A DNA stretch of 64,000 nucleotides from Soonwooa sp032078105 (GTDB taxonomy: Bacteria > Bacteroidota > Bacteroidia > Flavobacteriales > Weeksellaceae), in the NCBI GenBank assembly GCA_046269235.1, contig JBJZOS010000004.1, positions 124,001 to 188,000 on the forward strand, written 5' to 3'. Shown piece by piece: positions 52,407 through 61,461 of the stretch. Every line of letters starts with the position of its first letter. Within the stretch, counting starts at the first letter, position 1. Under the pieces are notes generated by a model, which worked only from the letters and a program-made list of their open reading frames with translations, ran no database searches and was not told the origin of the DNA. A program made the translations under genes and the position numbers.

Positions 52407-53192
52407 TTACAAAACTTCATTATATCCATTTTTGGATTGTATCACTTTATTTTCAACAACGACATCGTACACAGAAAAATTGCTTAATTCATCTTTCCTG
52501 TCAAAATAATCATGATGCAGGTGATAGCAAATAGCACGCATTTTTAGTCGTCTTTGCTTGATGCCAAAATTATTAAGACGTGCAGCCAATTCGATATCCT
52601 CATGTCCCCAACCCGACATATCGTTGTTGTAACCATTTACCGCAACGAAATCTTCACGCCAAAATGAAAAGTTACAACCTTTTACGTTATTAGACTTGAA
52701 ATGATCTTTTCTAAAAAAATTAGCCATAAAAGGAAATCGAGTTGCATTAATTTTGTTTTTCACGTTTTTGGAAACCCAATCCATGCGAAGTTCCTTTTCT
52801 GCTAAAATCTTGTGGGTATTTTCTTCTGAAATTAAAGCGCGAGAACCATTTAGAAAAAAACCTTTCTCTTTCTCAGAGATATGATCCTTAATAAAGTTTT
52901 TATCCAAAATAATATCACCATCTATCTGTATAATATAATCGGCATCGGTTCCTGCAACGGCTTTGTTCATAATGATTGTTTTACGAAAACCATCATCTTC
53001 TTGCCAAAAATGTTTAATCGGAATTTTGCTTTTTTGCTTCCAATCTTCAATTAAAGTTTTGGTTTCTTCTTTTGATCCGTCATCCGCAATCAAAATTTCA
53101 TTCGGCATCAATGTTTGATTTTGAACAGATTGTAACACCTTATCCAATGCAGAAGGCCAATTGTAAGTTGATATTAATAAAGCGAATTTCAT
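52407..53192 (-). CDS. Glycosyltransferase family 2, galactosyltransferase-like C-terminus
   Basis: 261 residues. Begins ALLISTYNWPSALDKVLQSVQNQTLMPNEILIADDGSKEET, has the metal motif IIQIDGDIILDKNFI and the GT7-C-like GCNFSFWREDFVAVNGYNNDMSGWGHEDIELAARL. Paralogous to the next gene; both likely add consecutive hexoses. The donor is unknown. Packed 3 bp from the upstream GT2 gene and 10 bp from fdtA. Confidence 0.9.
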   Translation of the reverse strand: MKFALLISTYNWPSALDKVLQSVQNQTLMPNEILIADDGSKEETKTLIEDWKQKSKIPIKHFWQEDDGFRKTIIMNKAVAGTDADYIIQIDGDIILDKNFIKDHISEKEKGFFLNGSRALISEENTHKILAEKELRMDWVSKNVKNKINATRFPFMANFFRKDHFKSNNVKGCNFSFWREDFVAVNGYNNDMSGWGHEDIELAARLNNFGIKQRRLKMRAICYHLHHDYFDRKDELSNFSVYDVVVENKVIQSKNGYNEVL

Positions 53193-53195
53193 AAT

Positions 53196-53993
53196 TTAAA
53201 GATACTGATTGATTCCGTTTTCGCAGAACTTAACGCCGTTTTTCTTGGCATCTGCGAAAATTTGCTCATTCTTTTTCAAATTTTCCTTTGCATTAATAGG
53301 ATGATGAATGTGAAAAACCAAACCTCCCATTTTTAGAAAACGTTTTTCTTTTCCAGCATTTAAAAGCCTTGCAACAAATTCTTTATCTTCTGGTCCCCAA
53401 CCTTTAAAATCCTCGTTATAACCATTAACTTCAATCGCATCATCACGCCAAAAAGCCATATTACAACCATGGATTTCCCAACGCTCATCGCCAGTGTTTT
53501 TATAATTGGTTTCAAATTTTTTCCATAAAAGAGGAATTCGAAACGAACTGAAAAAATTAGTAATCCCTTTTGCAAAAGGATTTATTTTAATGTTTTGCGT
53601 CTTTAGTTTTTCAGAAGAAAGTTCTTCATTTATATAAATTCGACTAGCGCGAACGAAAGAATTTTTCTTCGCAAATGCCTTGTGATCTGCAATAAAATAA
53701 GGATGAAGGACGAGATCCCCATCAATCTGTACAATATAATCTCCCGATGCTTTTGCGATGGCTTTATTTCTGATTTTAGCTAATTCAAAACCATTGTCTT
53801 CATGCCAAATATGAACAATTGGTACCTTTGATATTCTTTGATATTTCTCAACAATATCTTTTGTGGTTGACTTCGATCCATCGTCTGCAATCAAGATCTC
53901 ATCAGGAAGTATTTTCTGAGCCATCACGCTTTTCAGACAAACATCTAAAGCGTCTGGCCAGTTATAAGTAGATATTAAAAGGGACGTTTTCAA
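53196..53993 (-). CDS. Glycosyltransferase family 2, paralog of the preceding gene
   Basis: 265 residues. Same layout: LLISTYNWPDALDVCLKSVMAQKILPDEILIADDGSKSTT, YIVQIDGDLVLHPYFI and GCNMAFWRDDAIEVNGYNEDFKGWGPEDKEFVARL. The high similarity to the 52407-53192 protein along the full length points to tandem duplication followed by change of specificity. Lies 3 bp after rocD. Confidence 0.9.
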   Translation of the reverse strand: MKTSLLISTYNWPDALDVCLKSVMAQKILPDEILIADDGSKSTTKDIVEKYQRISKVPIVHIWHEDNGFELAKIRNKAIAKASGDYIVQIDGDLVLHPYFIADHKAFAKKNSFVRASRIYINEELSSEKLKTQNIKINPFAKGITNFFSSFRIPLLWKKFETNYKNTGDERWEIHGCNMAFWRDDAIEVNGYNEDFKGWGPEDKEFVARLLNAGKEKRFLKMGGLVFHIHHPINAKENLKKNEQIFADAKKNGVKFCENGINQYL

Positions 53994-53996
53994 TAA

Positions 53997-55238
53997 TTAT
54001 TTCTTAAATTCTAAAACAGTTTTTTCGATAATTTTTATGCAATCCAACAATTCATCTTTTGTAATAACCAAGGGTGGTGCAAGACGGATAATGTTACCGT
54101 GTGTTGGTTTTGCAAGAAGTCCATTTTCTTTTAAAGCAACACAAAGATTCCAAGCTGTTGAGCTTTCGGGTGTATCATTTATTAAAATTGCATTCAACAA
54201 ACCTTTTCCTCGAACCGCTGTTATTAATTCAGTTTTCTCAATTAATTTTTCTATTTCGGAACGGAAAAGTTCACCTAATTCTTGCGAGCGCTCCGACAAT
54301 TTTTCTTCTTCAACAACATCCAAAGCCGCTACTGCAACTGCACAAGCTAAAGGATTTCCACCAAATGTAGAACCGTGTTGTCCAGGTTTAATAACGTTCA
54401 TAATATTATCATTGGCTAAAACCGCAGAAACTGGATACATGCCGCCAGAAAGTGCTTTTCCGAGAATTAAAATATCAGGCTGTACATCTTCATGATAACA
54501 AGCAATTAGCTTTCCTGTTCTTGCAATACCTGTTTGTACTTCGTCCGCAATAAATAGAACATTATATTTTTTACAAAGCTCAGAAGCTCCTTTAAGAAAG
54601 CCGTCATCTGGAACGTAAACGCCAGCTTCACCTTGAATTGGCTCCGCTAGAAATGCAGCGATATTCTGTGCATCAGCTTTTAAAGTTTCCTCTAAAGCAT
54701 TTAAATCGTTGTACGGAATTTTAACAAAACCAGGCGTGAAAGGTCCGTAGTTTTGGTTCGCATCGGGATCATTAGAAAAAGAAACAATGGTTGTGGTCCT
54801 TCCGTGGAAGTTGTTTTCGCAAACGATGATTTTTGCAGCATTTTCTGCGATAGCTTTTACTTCATAACTCCATTTACGAGCTAGTTTTACAGCGGTTTCC
54901 ACAGCTTCTGCTCCAGAATTCATTGGTAAAACTTTATCAAAACCGAAAAGCGTTGTAATTTTCTTTTCGTATTCTCCCAATTTATTATTGTAGAAAGCTC
55001 TTGAAGTTAAAGCTAAGGTTTGTGCTTGCTCTGTTAATGCTTTTACAATTTTTGGATGAGAATGTCCTTGGTTAACCGCCGAATAAGCAGACAGAAAATC
55101 ATAATATTTTTTGCCTTCAACATCCCAAACATAGACGCCTTCACCTTTCTCTAAAACCACGGGAAGTGGATGATAATTGTGGGCGCCGTGTTTTTCCTCA
55201 AGTTCTATATAGTAGTTTGAATCTTTGTTGTTTTCCAT
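53997..55238 (-). CDS. rocD: Ornithine--oxo-acid transaminase
   Basis: 413 residues. Class III PLP aminotransferase converting ornithine to glutamate-5-semialdehyde. Typical blocks: SAYSAVNQGHSHPKIVKAL, ALTSRAFYNNKLGEYEKKIT, MNSGAEAVETAVKLARKW, FHGRTTTIVSFSNDP, EPIQGEAGVYVPDDGFL, the Schiff-base Lys in DILILGKALSGGMYPVSA and GSTFGGNPLACAVA. The match to OAT over general acetylornithine transaminases is good (YSAVNQGH). Odd place: it heads a surface-polysaccharide operon with a 3-bp gap to the first GT2. Confidence 0.93.
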   Translation of the reverse strand: MENNKDSNYYIELEEKHGAHNYHPLPVVLEKGEGVYVWDVEGKKYYDFLSAYSAVNQGHSHPKIVKALTEQAQTLALTSRAFYNNKLGEYEKKITTLFGFDKVLPMNSGAEAVETAVKLARKWSYEVKAIAENAAKIIVCENNFHGRTTTIVSFSNDPDANQNYGPFTPGFVKIPYNDLNALEETLKADAQNIAAFLAEPIQGEAGVYVPDDGFLKGASELCKKYNVLFIADEVQTGIARTGKLIACYHEDVQPDILILGKALSGGMYPVSAVLANDNIMNVIKPGQHGSTFGGNPLACAVAVAALDVVEEEKLSERSQELGELFRSEIEKLIEKTELITAVRGKGLLNAILINDTPESSTAWNLCVALKENGLLAKPTHGNIIRLAPPLVITKDELLDCIKIIEKTVLEFKK

Positions 55239-55274
55239 ATGTATTTATATTTTGCGCTTGCAAGTGAAAAAAAA

Positions 55275-55292
55275 GCCCAACCTAAGCTGGGC
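55275..55292 (-). terminator. Terminator of the accB-accC operon
   Basis: GCCCA / TGGGC stem with 8-nt loop followed on the minus strand by eight T. Confidence 0.75.
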
Positions 55293-55314
55293 AATCGTTA
55301 TGTATTTTTGAATC

Positions 55315-56673
55315 TTAAATGCTGTATTCGTATTGACGATCCATCACAAAAGATTCCATAAATTTAGTTGTGTAATTTCCAGATAAGAAGTCTTCGTTGT
55401 CTAACAACTGTCTGTGGAAGGGGATTGTGGTTTTTACACCTTCAATATAGAATTCTTCCAAAGCACGTTTCATTTTAGCAATTGCTTCTTCTCTTGTTTG
55501 TGCTGTTGTAATCAACTTCGCAATCATCGAGTCGTAGTTAGGCGGTATGGCATAACCCGAATATACATGTGTGTCAACTCTTACACCATGACCTCCAGGG
55601 ATATTTAACCCCGTGATTTTTCCTGGTGAAGGACGGAAATCCGCATAAGGGTCTTCCGCGTTGATACGACATTCGATTGCATGTAATTTTGGATAATAAT
55701 TGATACCCGAAATTGGCGTTCCGGCAGCTAATAAGATTTGCTCACGGATAAGGTCGTAGTCGATAACTTGTTCTGTAATTGGGTGTTCTACTTGGATACG
55801 AGTATTCATCTCCATAAAGTAGAAATTACGGTGTTTGTCTACCAAAAACTCGATCGTTCCAACCCCTTCATAACCAATGTATTCGGCAGCTTTAACAGCG
55901 GCTTCACCCATTTTTTCACGAAGTTCATCCGTCATAAAAGGAGAAGGCGTTTCTTCAATAAGTTTTTGATTTCTTCTTTGGATAGAGCAATCTCTTTCTG
56001 ACAAGTGACAAGCTTTTCCGTATTGGTCACCAGCAATTTGGATTTCGATATGACGTGGTTCTTCAATAAGTTTTTCCATGTACATTCCACCGTTTCCAAA
56101 AGCGGCGACAGCTTCTTGAATAGCAGATTCCCAATGTTCTTTTAGGTCTTCTTCTTTCCAAACAGCACGCATACCTTTACCACCACCACCAGCAGTAGCT
56201 TTGATCATTACGGGATAACCAGTTTCTTTAGCGATACGCACGGCATCTTCATAAGAATCGATTAAGCCATCAGAACCAGGTACACAAGGTATTCCAGCTT
56301 CTTTCATGGTTGCTTTAGCCGTAGCTTTATCTCCCATTTTTTCGATCTGCTCTGGCGTTGCTCCAATAAATTTGATATTGTTGTTAGCACAAATTCTTGA
56401 GAAGTTGGCATTCTCAGATAAGAACCCGTAACCAGGATGGATAGCGTCTGCATTGGTAATTTCTGCAGCTGCGATAATGTTAGGAATCTTTAGATAAGAG
56501 TCTTTACTCATCGCAGGGCCGATGCATACTGCTTCGTCCGCAAATCTTACATGTAAACTATCTTTGTCTGCTGTACTATATACTGCAACCGTTTTGATAC
56601 CCATTTCTTTTGCGGTACGCAGAATGCGCATTGCGATTTCGCCACGGTTTGCAATTAATATTTTTTTGAACAT
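55315..56673 (-). CDS. accC: Acetyl-CoA carboxylase biotin carboxylase subunit
   Basis: 452 residues. ATP-grasp enzyme that carboxylates biotin on AccB. Starts MFKKILIANRGEIAMRILRTAKEMG; ATP loop ATAGGGGKGMRAVW; catalytic blocks ERDCSIQRRNQKLIEETPS and MEMNTRIQVEHPITEQV; C-terminal B-C domain complete. Downstream of accB, from which a 91-bp gap with a 7-bp-period repeat separates it. Confidence 0.97.
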   Translation of the reverse strand: MFKKILIANRGEIAMRILRTAKEMGIKTVAVYSTADKDSLHVRFADEAVCIGPAMSKDSYLKIPNIIAAAEITNADAIHPGYGFLSENANFSRICANNNIKFIGATPEQIEKMGDKATAKATMKEAGIPCVPGSDGLIDSYEDAVRIAKETGYPVMIKATAGGGGKGMRAVWKEEDLKEHWESAIQEAVAAFGNGGMYMEKLIEEPRHIEIQIAGDQYGKACHLSERDCSIQRRNQKLIEETPSPFMTDELREKMGEAAVKAAEYIGYEGVGTIEFLVDKHRNFYFMEMNTRIQVEHPITEQVIDYDLIREQILLAAGTPISGINYYPKLHAIECRINAEDPYADFRPSPGKITGLNIPGGHGVRVDTHVYSGYAIPPNYDSMIAKLITTAQTREEAIAKMKRALEEFYIEGVKTTIPFHRQLLDNEDFLSGNYTTKFMESFVMDRQYEYSI

Positions 56674-56683
56674 CTTTATTAAA

Positions 56684-56760
56684 ATTATAAATTATGAATT
56701 ATGAATTATGAATTAACAATGTTGAGAGAAATTACTCATCACTCATCACTCATTAGTCAT
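56684..56760. repeat. 7-bp-period repeat array, 11 units, between accB and accC
   Basis: Units in phase: ATTATAA, ATTATGA (x3), ATTAACA, ATGTTGA, GAGAAAT, TACTCAT, CACTCAT (x2), TAGTCAT. Left units (ATTATGA) and right units (xACTCAT) are partly complementary, so a long imperfect hairpin within the accBC message is possible. Confidence 0.65.
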
Positions 56761-56763
56761 AAT

Positions 56764-57240
56764 TTACGAGGGATCTACCAAGAATAATGGTTGGTCGTAC
56801 TCAACTGGAGTCGCGTCATCAACTAAAATCTTAACGATTTTTCCGCTAACTTCAGCTTCGATTTGGTTGAACAACTTCATTGCTTCGATAACACAAACAA
56901 CTTTGTCAGAAGTAATACTATCACCAACGTTAACAAAAACGTCTTTGTCTGGTGATGGTTTTCTGTAGAAAGTACCAATCATTGGTGACTTAATGGTGAT
57001 TAATTTGCTGTCGTCAGCGGATGCAGCTTCGGGAGCAGAACTCGCCGTTGGAGCTGAAGCCACAGCCTGAGGTGCCGCTACTGGTGCTTGGTAAGCAACT
57101 GGTTGAGATACATAACTAACAGGTTCTCCACCTAGTGGTGTTTTGATTAAAATTTCGAAGTCCTTGTTTTTATATTTTACTTCAGAAACACCTGCTTTAG
57201 CAACAAATCTAATAAGATTTTGAATGTCTTTAATATCCAT
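56764..57240 (-). CDS. accB: Acetyl-CoA carboxylase biotin carboxyl carrier protein
   Basis: 158 residues. N-terminal helix-strand region (MDIKDIQNLIRFVAKAGVSE), a flexible Ala/Pro/Ser linker (about 50-76), and the biotinyl domain with the biotinylation site Lys122 in VIEAMKLFNQ. Followed by accC on the same strand. A terminator stands between rpmF and accB, so accB probably has its own promoter or relies on read-through. Confidence 0.97.
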   Translation of the reverse strand: MDIKDIQNLIRFVAKAGVSEVKYKNKDFEILIKTPLGGEPVSYVSQPVAYQAPVAAPQAVASAPTASSAPEAASADDSKLITIKSPMIGTFYRKPSPDKDVFVNVGDSITSDKVVCVIEAMKLFNQIEAEVSGKIVKILVDDATPVEYDQPLFLVDPS

Positions 57241-57277
57241 ATTGTAGGTAAATTATTTTAGAAAGTCAAAGATAATA

Positions 57278-57314
57278 AAAAACCACTCGATTTAGAGTAA
57301 ATTGAGTGGTTTTT
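57278..57314. terminator. Hairpin between rpmF and accB
   Basis: AAAAACCACTC / GAGTGGTTTTT stem with a 15-nt loop; on the minus strand it follows the rpmF stop. Confidence 0.75.
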
Positions 57315-57348
57315 TATGTCGTGAATAAGATATTTTATACTAAATATC

Positions 57349-57552
57349 TTAGTTTTCTTCAGTAGTTTCTACTGTTTTTTCTAATACTACTTTTCCTCTG
57401 TAGTATAGTTTTCCTTCATGCCAATGCGCTCTGTGGAAAAGGTGTAATTCTCCAGTTGTAGCGTCTTTAGCTAATTGAGGAGCAACAGCTTTGTAATGTG
57501 TTCTTCTTTTATCTCTTCTTGTAGACGATTGTCTTCTCTTAGGATGTGCCAT
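57349..57552 (-). CDS. rpmF: 50S ribosomal protein L32 (bL32)
   Basis: 67 residues. Starts MAHPKRRQSSTRRDKRRTHYKA and has the usual central HLFHRAHWHEGKLYYRGKVV. The zinc-binding Cys pairs of some L32 proteins are absent, so it is the Cys-free form. Follows the DUF177 gene, the conserved yceD-rpmF pair. Confidence 0.95.
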   Translation of the reverse strand: MAHPKRRQSSTRRDKRRTHYKAVAPQLAKDATTGELHLFHRAHWHEGKLYYRGKVVLEKTVETTEEN

Positions 57553-57597
57553 TACTAGTGATTTTTTTTAAAATTCTATTATGAATTATTGTTATAC

Positions 57598-58128
57598 TTA
57601 ATTATTATCTTTCAATTTTTTGAGAGCTGCCCAGCGAGGATCAATCTCGTCTTCTTGCTCTTCCTCCTTTATTTTGGGGCTATATTTTTCTAAAAGTTGA
57701 TGATAATCATCTTCATCTTTTAGATTAGGAGAAAGTTTCTTCATGGGGACGCTTAACATAACACCTTCGTATACTAGTTGTGCAATATTAAAATCGCTGT
57801 CGCTATGTGGTATTGTGATAACTTCCTCGTTACTATCATCATATTCTTCTCCTTGTTTTACAAGAATCTTCATGTCATGTTTAATTGGATGATCGAATTC
57901 TTCGTTGCTAATGTCGCAAACCAATTCAATTTTTCCAGTTATGTCAAACCAAAACTCTAGAAAAGTAGAGTGTTTGTCAAGCAAAACATCCACTTGTATT
58001 CTTGGTTTTGTAAATTCTTGTTCTATCCCGAACAAATCAAAGAACGTCTGATTGATTTCAAATCTAAACTCATGCTTACCAGTCTTAAGACCTGTAAATG
58101 CAATGTTATAATTTTTGAATTTGTCCAT
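57598..58128 (-). CDS. DUF177 (YceD) family protein
   Basis: 176 residues. Family features: YNIAFTGLKTGKHEFRFEINQTFF at the start, CDISNEEFDHPIKHDMKILVK in the middle (only one Cys kept), NIAQLVYEGVMLSVPMKKL and the C-terminal DPRWAALKKLKDNN. YceD-type proteins are linked to 23S rRNA accumulation in plants and bacteria. Directly upstream of rpmF, as in most bacteria. Confidence 0.92.
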   Translation of the reverse strand: MDKFKNYNIAFTGLKTGKHEFRFEINQTFFDLFGIEQEFTKPRIQVDVLLDKHSTFLEFWFDITGKIELVCDISNEEFDHPIKHDMKILVKQGEEYDDSNEEVITIPHSDSDFNIAQLVYEGVMLSVPMKKLSPNLKDEDDYHQLLEKYSPKIKEEEQEDEIDPRWAALKKLKDNN

Positions 58129-58210
58129 AAAATTCGGTTTGCAAAAATAACTTTATTTTTTGAAATAACAAAATAATTTTAAATCAAAGTTTTAAGAATC
58201 TATTTTGTTC

Positions 58211-59302
58211 TTAATTAACTTCTTCTGGTAGATCTTCGTCAATGTTGTCTTTAGCGTTAAGAACACGTGGTCGCAACTTGCCTTTTTGAAGTTCTATATA
58301 TTCCATTCTGTTACGATAAATGGCTATAGCTGCAAAAATAGCTTCACTAAAACTTTGTTCGTCAGCAAGATTTTTCCCCGCAATATCATAAGCTACGCCA
58401 TGATCTGGTGAAGTTCTGATTATTGGTAAGCCAGCAGTATAATTGACACCTTCTTCGTAAGCAATGGTTTTGAAAGGTGCTAAGCCTTGGTCGTGATACA
58501 TCGCTAAAACAGCATCAAACTTTCTATATTTTTCTGGTTGAAAGAAGCTGTCTGCTGGATAAGGTCCAAAAGCTAAAGTGCCTCTGTTGAAAAGTTCTTC
58601 AATCGCAGGTTGGATAATCTCGATTTCTTCTTTGCCGATAACGCCACCGTCGCCAGCATGAGGATTTAATCCTAAAACTGCAATTTTTGGTTTCTCGATG
58701 CAGAAATCTTCTATTAAAGTTTTATTAAGTTGTTGTACTTGTTTAACAATTTTTTCTTTTGAAATGTTTTCGGCAACATCTTTTAAAGGAATGTGATGCG
58801 TTGATACGGCAACTTTTAGATCGTTTGTAATTAAAAACATAACGCCTTTGCGACCTGATTTTTCTTCGAAATAACCGGTGTGGCCAGCATGTTGGAAGCC
58901 GTATTTCAGCATTTCGTCTTTGTTGATTGGTGCCGTGACCAAAACGTCAATCTCTCTATTTAACAATGCTTCTGTTGCAGCTTCTAAAGACGAAATTGCA
59001 AAACGTGTCGACTCTTCCGTTGGAACACCGAATTCTACATTCGAGTTGTCTTTAGAAAGATTTAACATGTTAATTTTACCATGCTGTGCTTCTCTTACAT
59101 TTTGTATGTAATTGAAATTGAGATGCTGAAGCTTGAAAAAATTCTTCTGGTAACTAAATAATTTGCCAGAACCAAAAATAATTGGTGTGAAGAAATCGGT
59201 AATCGCTTTATCTTTTAAAGACTTCATAATGATTTCTGGACCAATGCCATTGAAATCACCTATCGAAATGCCTACTCTTACTTTATGATGCTTAGCACTC
59301 AT
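58211..59302 (-). CDS. pdxA: 4-hydroxythreonine-4-phosphate dehydrogenase
   Basis: 363 residues from ATG 59302 (MSAKHHKVRVGISIGDFNGIGPEI). The longer open frame starts inside the promoter box at 59333-59340, so it is rejected. Motifs: GISIGDFNGIGPEI, TAPINKDEM, the metal site HAGHTGYFE, GLNPHAGDGGVIGKEE and YHDQGLAPFK. Oxidises 4-phospho-hydroxythreonine in the DXP-dependent vitamin B6 pathway. First gene of the set with DUF177 and rpmF. Confidence 0.95.
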   Translation of the reverse strand: MSAKHHKVRVGISIGDFNGIGPEIIMKSLKDKAITDFFTPIIFGSGKLFSYQKNFFKLQHLNFNYIQNVREAQHGKINMLNLSKDNSNVEFGVPTEESTRFAISSLEAATEALLNREIDVLVTAPINKDEMLKYGFQHAGHTGYFEEKSGRKGVMFLITNDLKVAVSTHHIPLKDVAENISKEKIVKQVQQLNKTLIEDFCIEKPKIAVLGLNPHAGDGGVIGKEEIEIIQPAIEELFNRGTLAFGPYPADSFFQPEKYRKFDAVLAMYHDQGLAPFKTIAYEEGVNYTAGLPIIRTSPDHGVAYDIAGKNLADEQSFSEAIFAAIAIYRNRMEYIELQKGKLRPRVLNAKDNIDEDLPEEVN

Positions 59303-59332
59303 TTTATTATCTTTGAATATTATTTTGAACAG

Positions 59333-59340
59333 CAAATTTA
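59333..59340 (-). promoter_or_regulatory. -7 box TAAATTTG of pdxA
   Basis: Perfect TAnnTTTG, 30 nt upstream of ATG 59302. Confidence 0.5.
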
Positions 59341-59414
59341 CATTTTTTAGAATTAAGCGCTGTTGTTATCGAATAAAGAATTAGTTTAAGTTTAATTTAG
59401 ATTGAAAAAATAAA

Positions 59415-60014
59415 ATGTTTACAGGAATTGTAGAGGCAACTGGAAAGGTGCAGAAAGCGGAGAGAAATGGAACAAATGTTGATTTCACGTTAGAATGTCA
59501 TTTTGCAAATGAGTTGAAAATTGACCAAAGTCTTGCGCATAACGGCTGTTGTTTGACGGTTGTCGAGATTAATGCACCACAATATAAAGTAACTGCAATT
59601 GATGAGACTTTAGAAAAGACAAATCTGGGAAATTGGACTGTAGGTACAGAAGTTAACCTTGAGCGTTGTCTGAAATTTGAAGGTCGTCTAGATGGACATC
59701 TGGTGCAAGGTCATGTCGATAAAACTGGAAAAGTTGCAAAAATAGAAGACATGGATGGTAGTTTTTATGTGACAATTTCTTACGATGAGGAGATTAATTA
59801 CACAACGGTACCACAAGGTTCTATAACTGTTAACGGTATTAGCTTAACGGTGGCAGATAGTCAACCGAATCAGTTTTCGGTGGCAATAATCCCTTACACT
59901 TGGGAGTTTACAAATATGAAACATATTAATGTCGGTGATGTTGTTAATTTAGAATTTGATATCATTGGGAAATATATTTCGAAACTGATGCAAAAACAGA
60001 ATGTCATTAAGTAA
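59415..60014 (+). CDS. ribE: Riboflavin synthase alpha chain
   Basis: 199 residues. Two tandem lumazine-binding repeats: MFTGIVEATGKVQKAE with DQSLAHNGCCLTVVE (first), and GHLVQGHVDKTGKVAKIE with GSITVNGISLTVAD (second). The enzyme dismutates two 6,7-dimethyl-8-ribityllumazines to riboflavin. The start MFTGIVE is invariant in the family. Its 3-prime end overlaps the next gene by 14 bp. Confidence 0.96.
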   Translation: MFTGIVEATGKVQKAERNGTNVDFTLECHFANELKIDQSLAHNGCCLTVVEINAPQYKVTAIDETLEKTNLGNWTVGTEVNLERCLKFEGRLDGHLVQGHVDKTGKVAKIEDMDGSFYVTISYDEEINYTTVPQGSITVNGISLTVADSQPNQFSVAIIPYTWEFTNMKHINVGDVVNLEFDIIGKYISKLMQKQNVIK

Positions 60015-61455
60015 TTATAAAGGTTATAGTCTACGTAACAGGATTTTTGTCGGATTTTTAATTGTCTGCCTTTTGAGTACAATTGGCTCTGCGGTGTTGT
60101 CTTATATCGTGCTTCGCGATAATGCGATGACGCAAAGTAAGGTGGATAAGCAGAGCAAGTCCGAAGCCTTGATGTCATCTTTAGATTATGCGCTGAGTCA
60201 CACCGAGGTTTTCGAAAGTGATTTACCAGAAATTTTAGGGAATAAAATTTACGAAATTGCCGATATCAACAAGCATGATATTATTGTTTATAATCTGAAG
60301 GGTGATTATCTTCTGTCTAATAAAGATCCAAAGCTCGTAACTCAAAAGCATATGCCGACTGACATTTTAGAAAAACTAAGAAAAGACGGCTTGCAATATG
60401 ATAAAACAGAATATGACCCAAAATTAAAAGCAGATGTCACCTCGTCTTACATGGTTCTTAAAAACAATATGTTGGAAGATATTGGCTACGTTTATTTTCC
60501 ATTGTATCATAACGAAGACATTTATTTACAAGTTTTTAACCGTTATTTGGGTCTAATTATTCTTATTAATATTCTTATTCTTTTAGTTGGTGTGTGGATT
60601 AGTTGGGTGACTTCCAATAATTTAACAAAAAAAATTACACATTTTTCAAGTATTATTAATGCAGTTAATTTGTTTGATGATAATATTCAGCCAATTCGAT
60701 ACTATCAAAATGATGAGCTTAACGGTCTGGTCAAAGCTTACAATAAGTTGATCTCGGAAATCCAGGACCAACGAGAAAAACTGCGATATAAAGCCTCCGA
60801 AGAAGCTTGGCGAGAAATGGCGAAACAAGTTGCACACGAGGTTAAAAATCCGTTAACGCCGATGAAATTGACGATTCAGAATTTCGAAAGACGTTTTGAT
60901 CCAGAAGATCCAGAGGTGAGGAATAAGGTTAAAAAAATGTCTAAAGTTATCATCGAACAAATTGATCTTATATCTGAAGTGTCATCTGCTTTCTCCGAAT
61001 TTGCAAAATTACCCCAGCGTAATGATGTTGTTTTTGATGTTGTTGAAGAGACAAAAAGTGTTGCGAATGTATTTGGGACCAATAACATTTATATTCACTC
61101 TAACAAGGATGTTATTAACATCAACATGGATAGGATCTACTTGACAAGAATTTTAACTAATTTAATTTCTAATTCTATTCAAGCGCAAGACGCTAACCGG
61201 CCAATGTTGATAAATGTTGATATCGAGAATATTCATAAAAAACTAAGAATCAGTGTTGAAGATAATGGTTTGGGGATTCCGGATGAGAAATTAATGAAGA
61301 TTTTCGAACCAAATTTCACAACCAAAAGCTCGGGAATGGGGCTTGGATTAACAATGGTCAGAAAGATGATTGAAGATTACGGTGGCGAGATTTCTGTAAA
61401 GTCCGAACTCGGAAAAGGCACGGTTTTTACTATTATGTTGCCAACAAATATGTAA
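60001..61455 (+). CDS. Membrane sensor histidine kinase (HAMP, HisKA, HATPase)
   Basis: 484 residues. Two membrane segments (about 13-38 and 182-205) enclose a periplasmic sensor of about 140 residues; a HAMP linker follows, then the dimerisation domain with phospho-accepting His279 in VAHEVKNPLTP, and the ATPase domain (NLISNSIQ, DNGLGIPDEK, FTTKSSGMGLGL). NtrY-like by its HxxKNPLTP box. No response regulator is adjacent, so it is an orphan kinase in this window. The ATG lies inside the end of ribE (14-bp overlap). Confidence 0.92.
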   Translation: MSLSNYKGYSLRNRIFVGFLIVCLLSTIGSAVLSYIVLRDNAMTQSKVDKQSKSEALMSSLDYALSHTEVFESDLPEILGNKIYEIADINKHDIIVYNLKGDYLLSNKDPKLVTQKHMPTDILEKLRKDGLQYDKTEYDPKLKADVTSSYMVLKNNMLEDIGYVYFPLYHNEDIYLQVFNRYLGLIILINILILLVGVWISWVTSNNLTKKITHFSSIINAVNLFDDNIQPIRYYQNDELNGLVKAYNKLISEIQDQREKLRYKASEEAWREMAKQVAHEVKNPLTPMKLTIQNFERRFDPEDPEVRNKVKKMSKVIIEQIDLISEVSSAFSEFAKLPQRNDVVFDVVEETKSVANVFGTNNIYIHSNKDVININMDRIYLTRILTNLISNSIQAQDANRPMLINVDIENIHKKLRISVEDNGLGIPDEKLMKIFEPNFTTKSSGMGLGLTMVRKMIEDYGGEISVKSELGKGTVFTIMLPTNM

Positions 61456-61461
61456 TGTACG

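Noticed and set aside
56684..56760. CRISPR-like array
   Set aside because: Units are 7 bp without spacers; no cas genes in the window.
59303..59335. 11-codon extension of PdxA
   Set aside because: The upstream start lies inside the TAAATTTG promoter box; PdxA proteins start near MSxxxxKVRVGIS.
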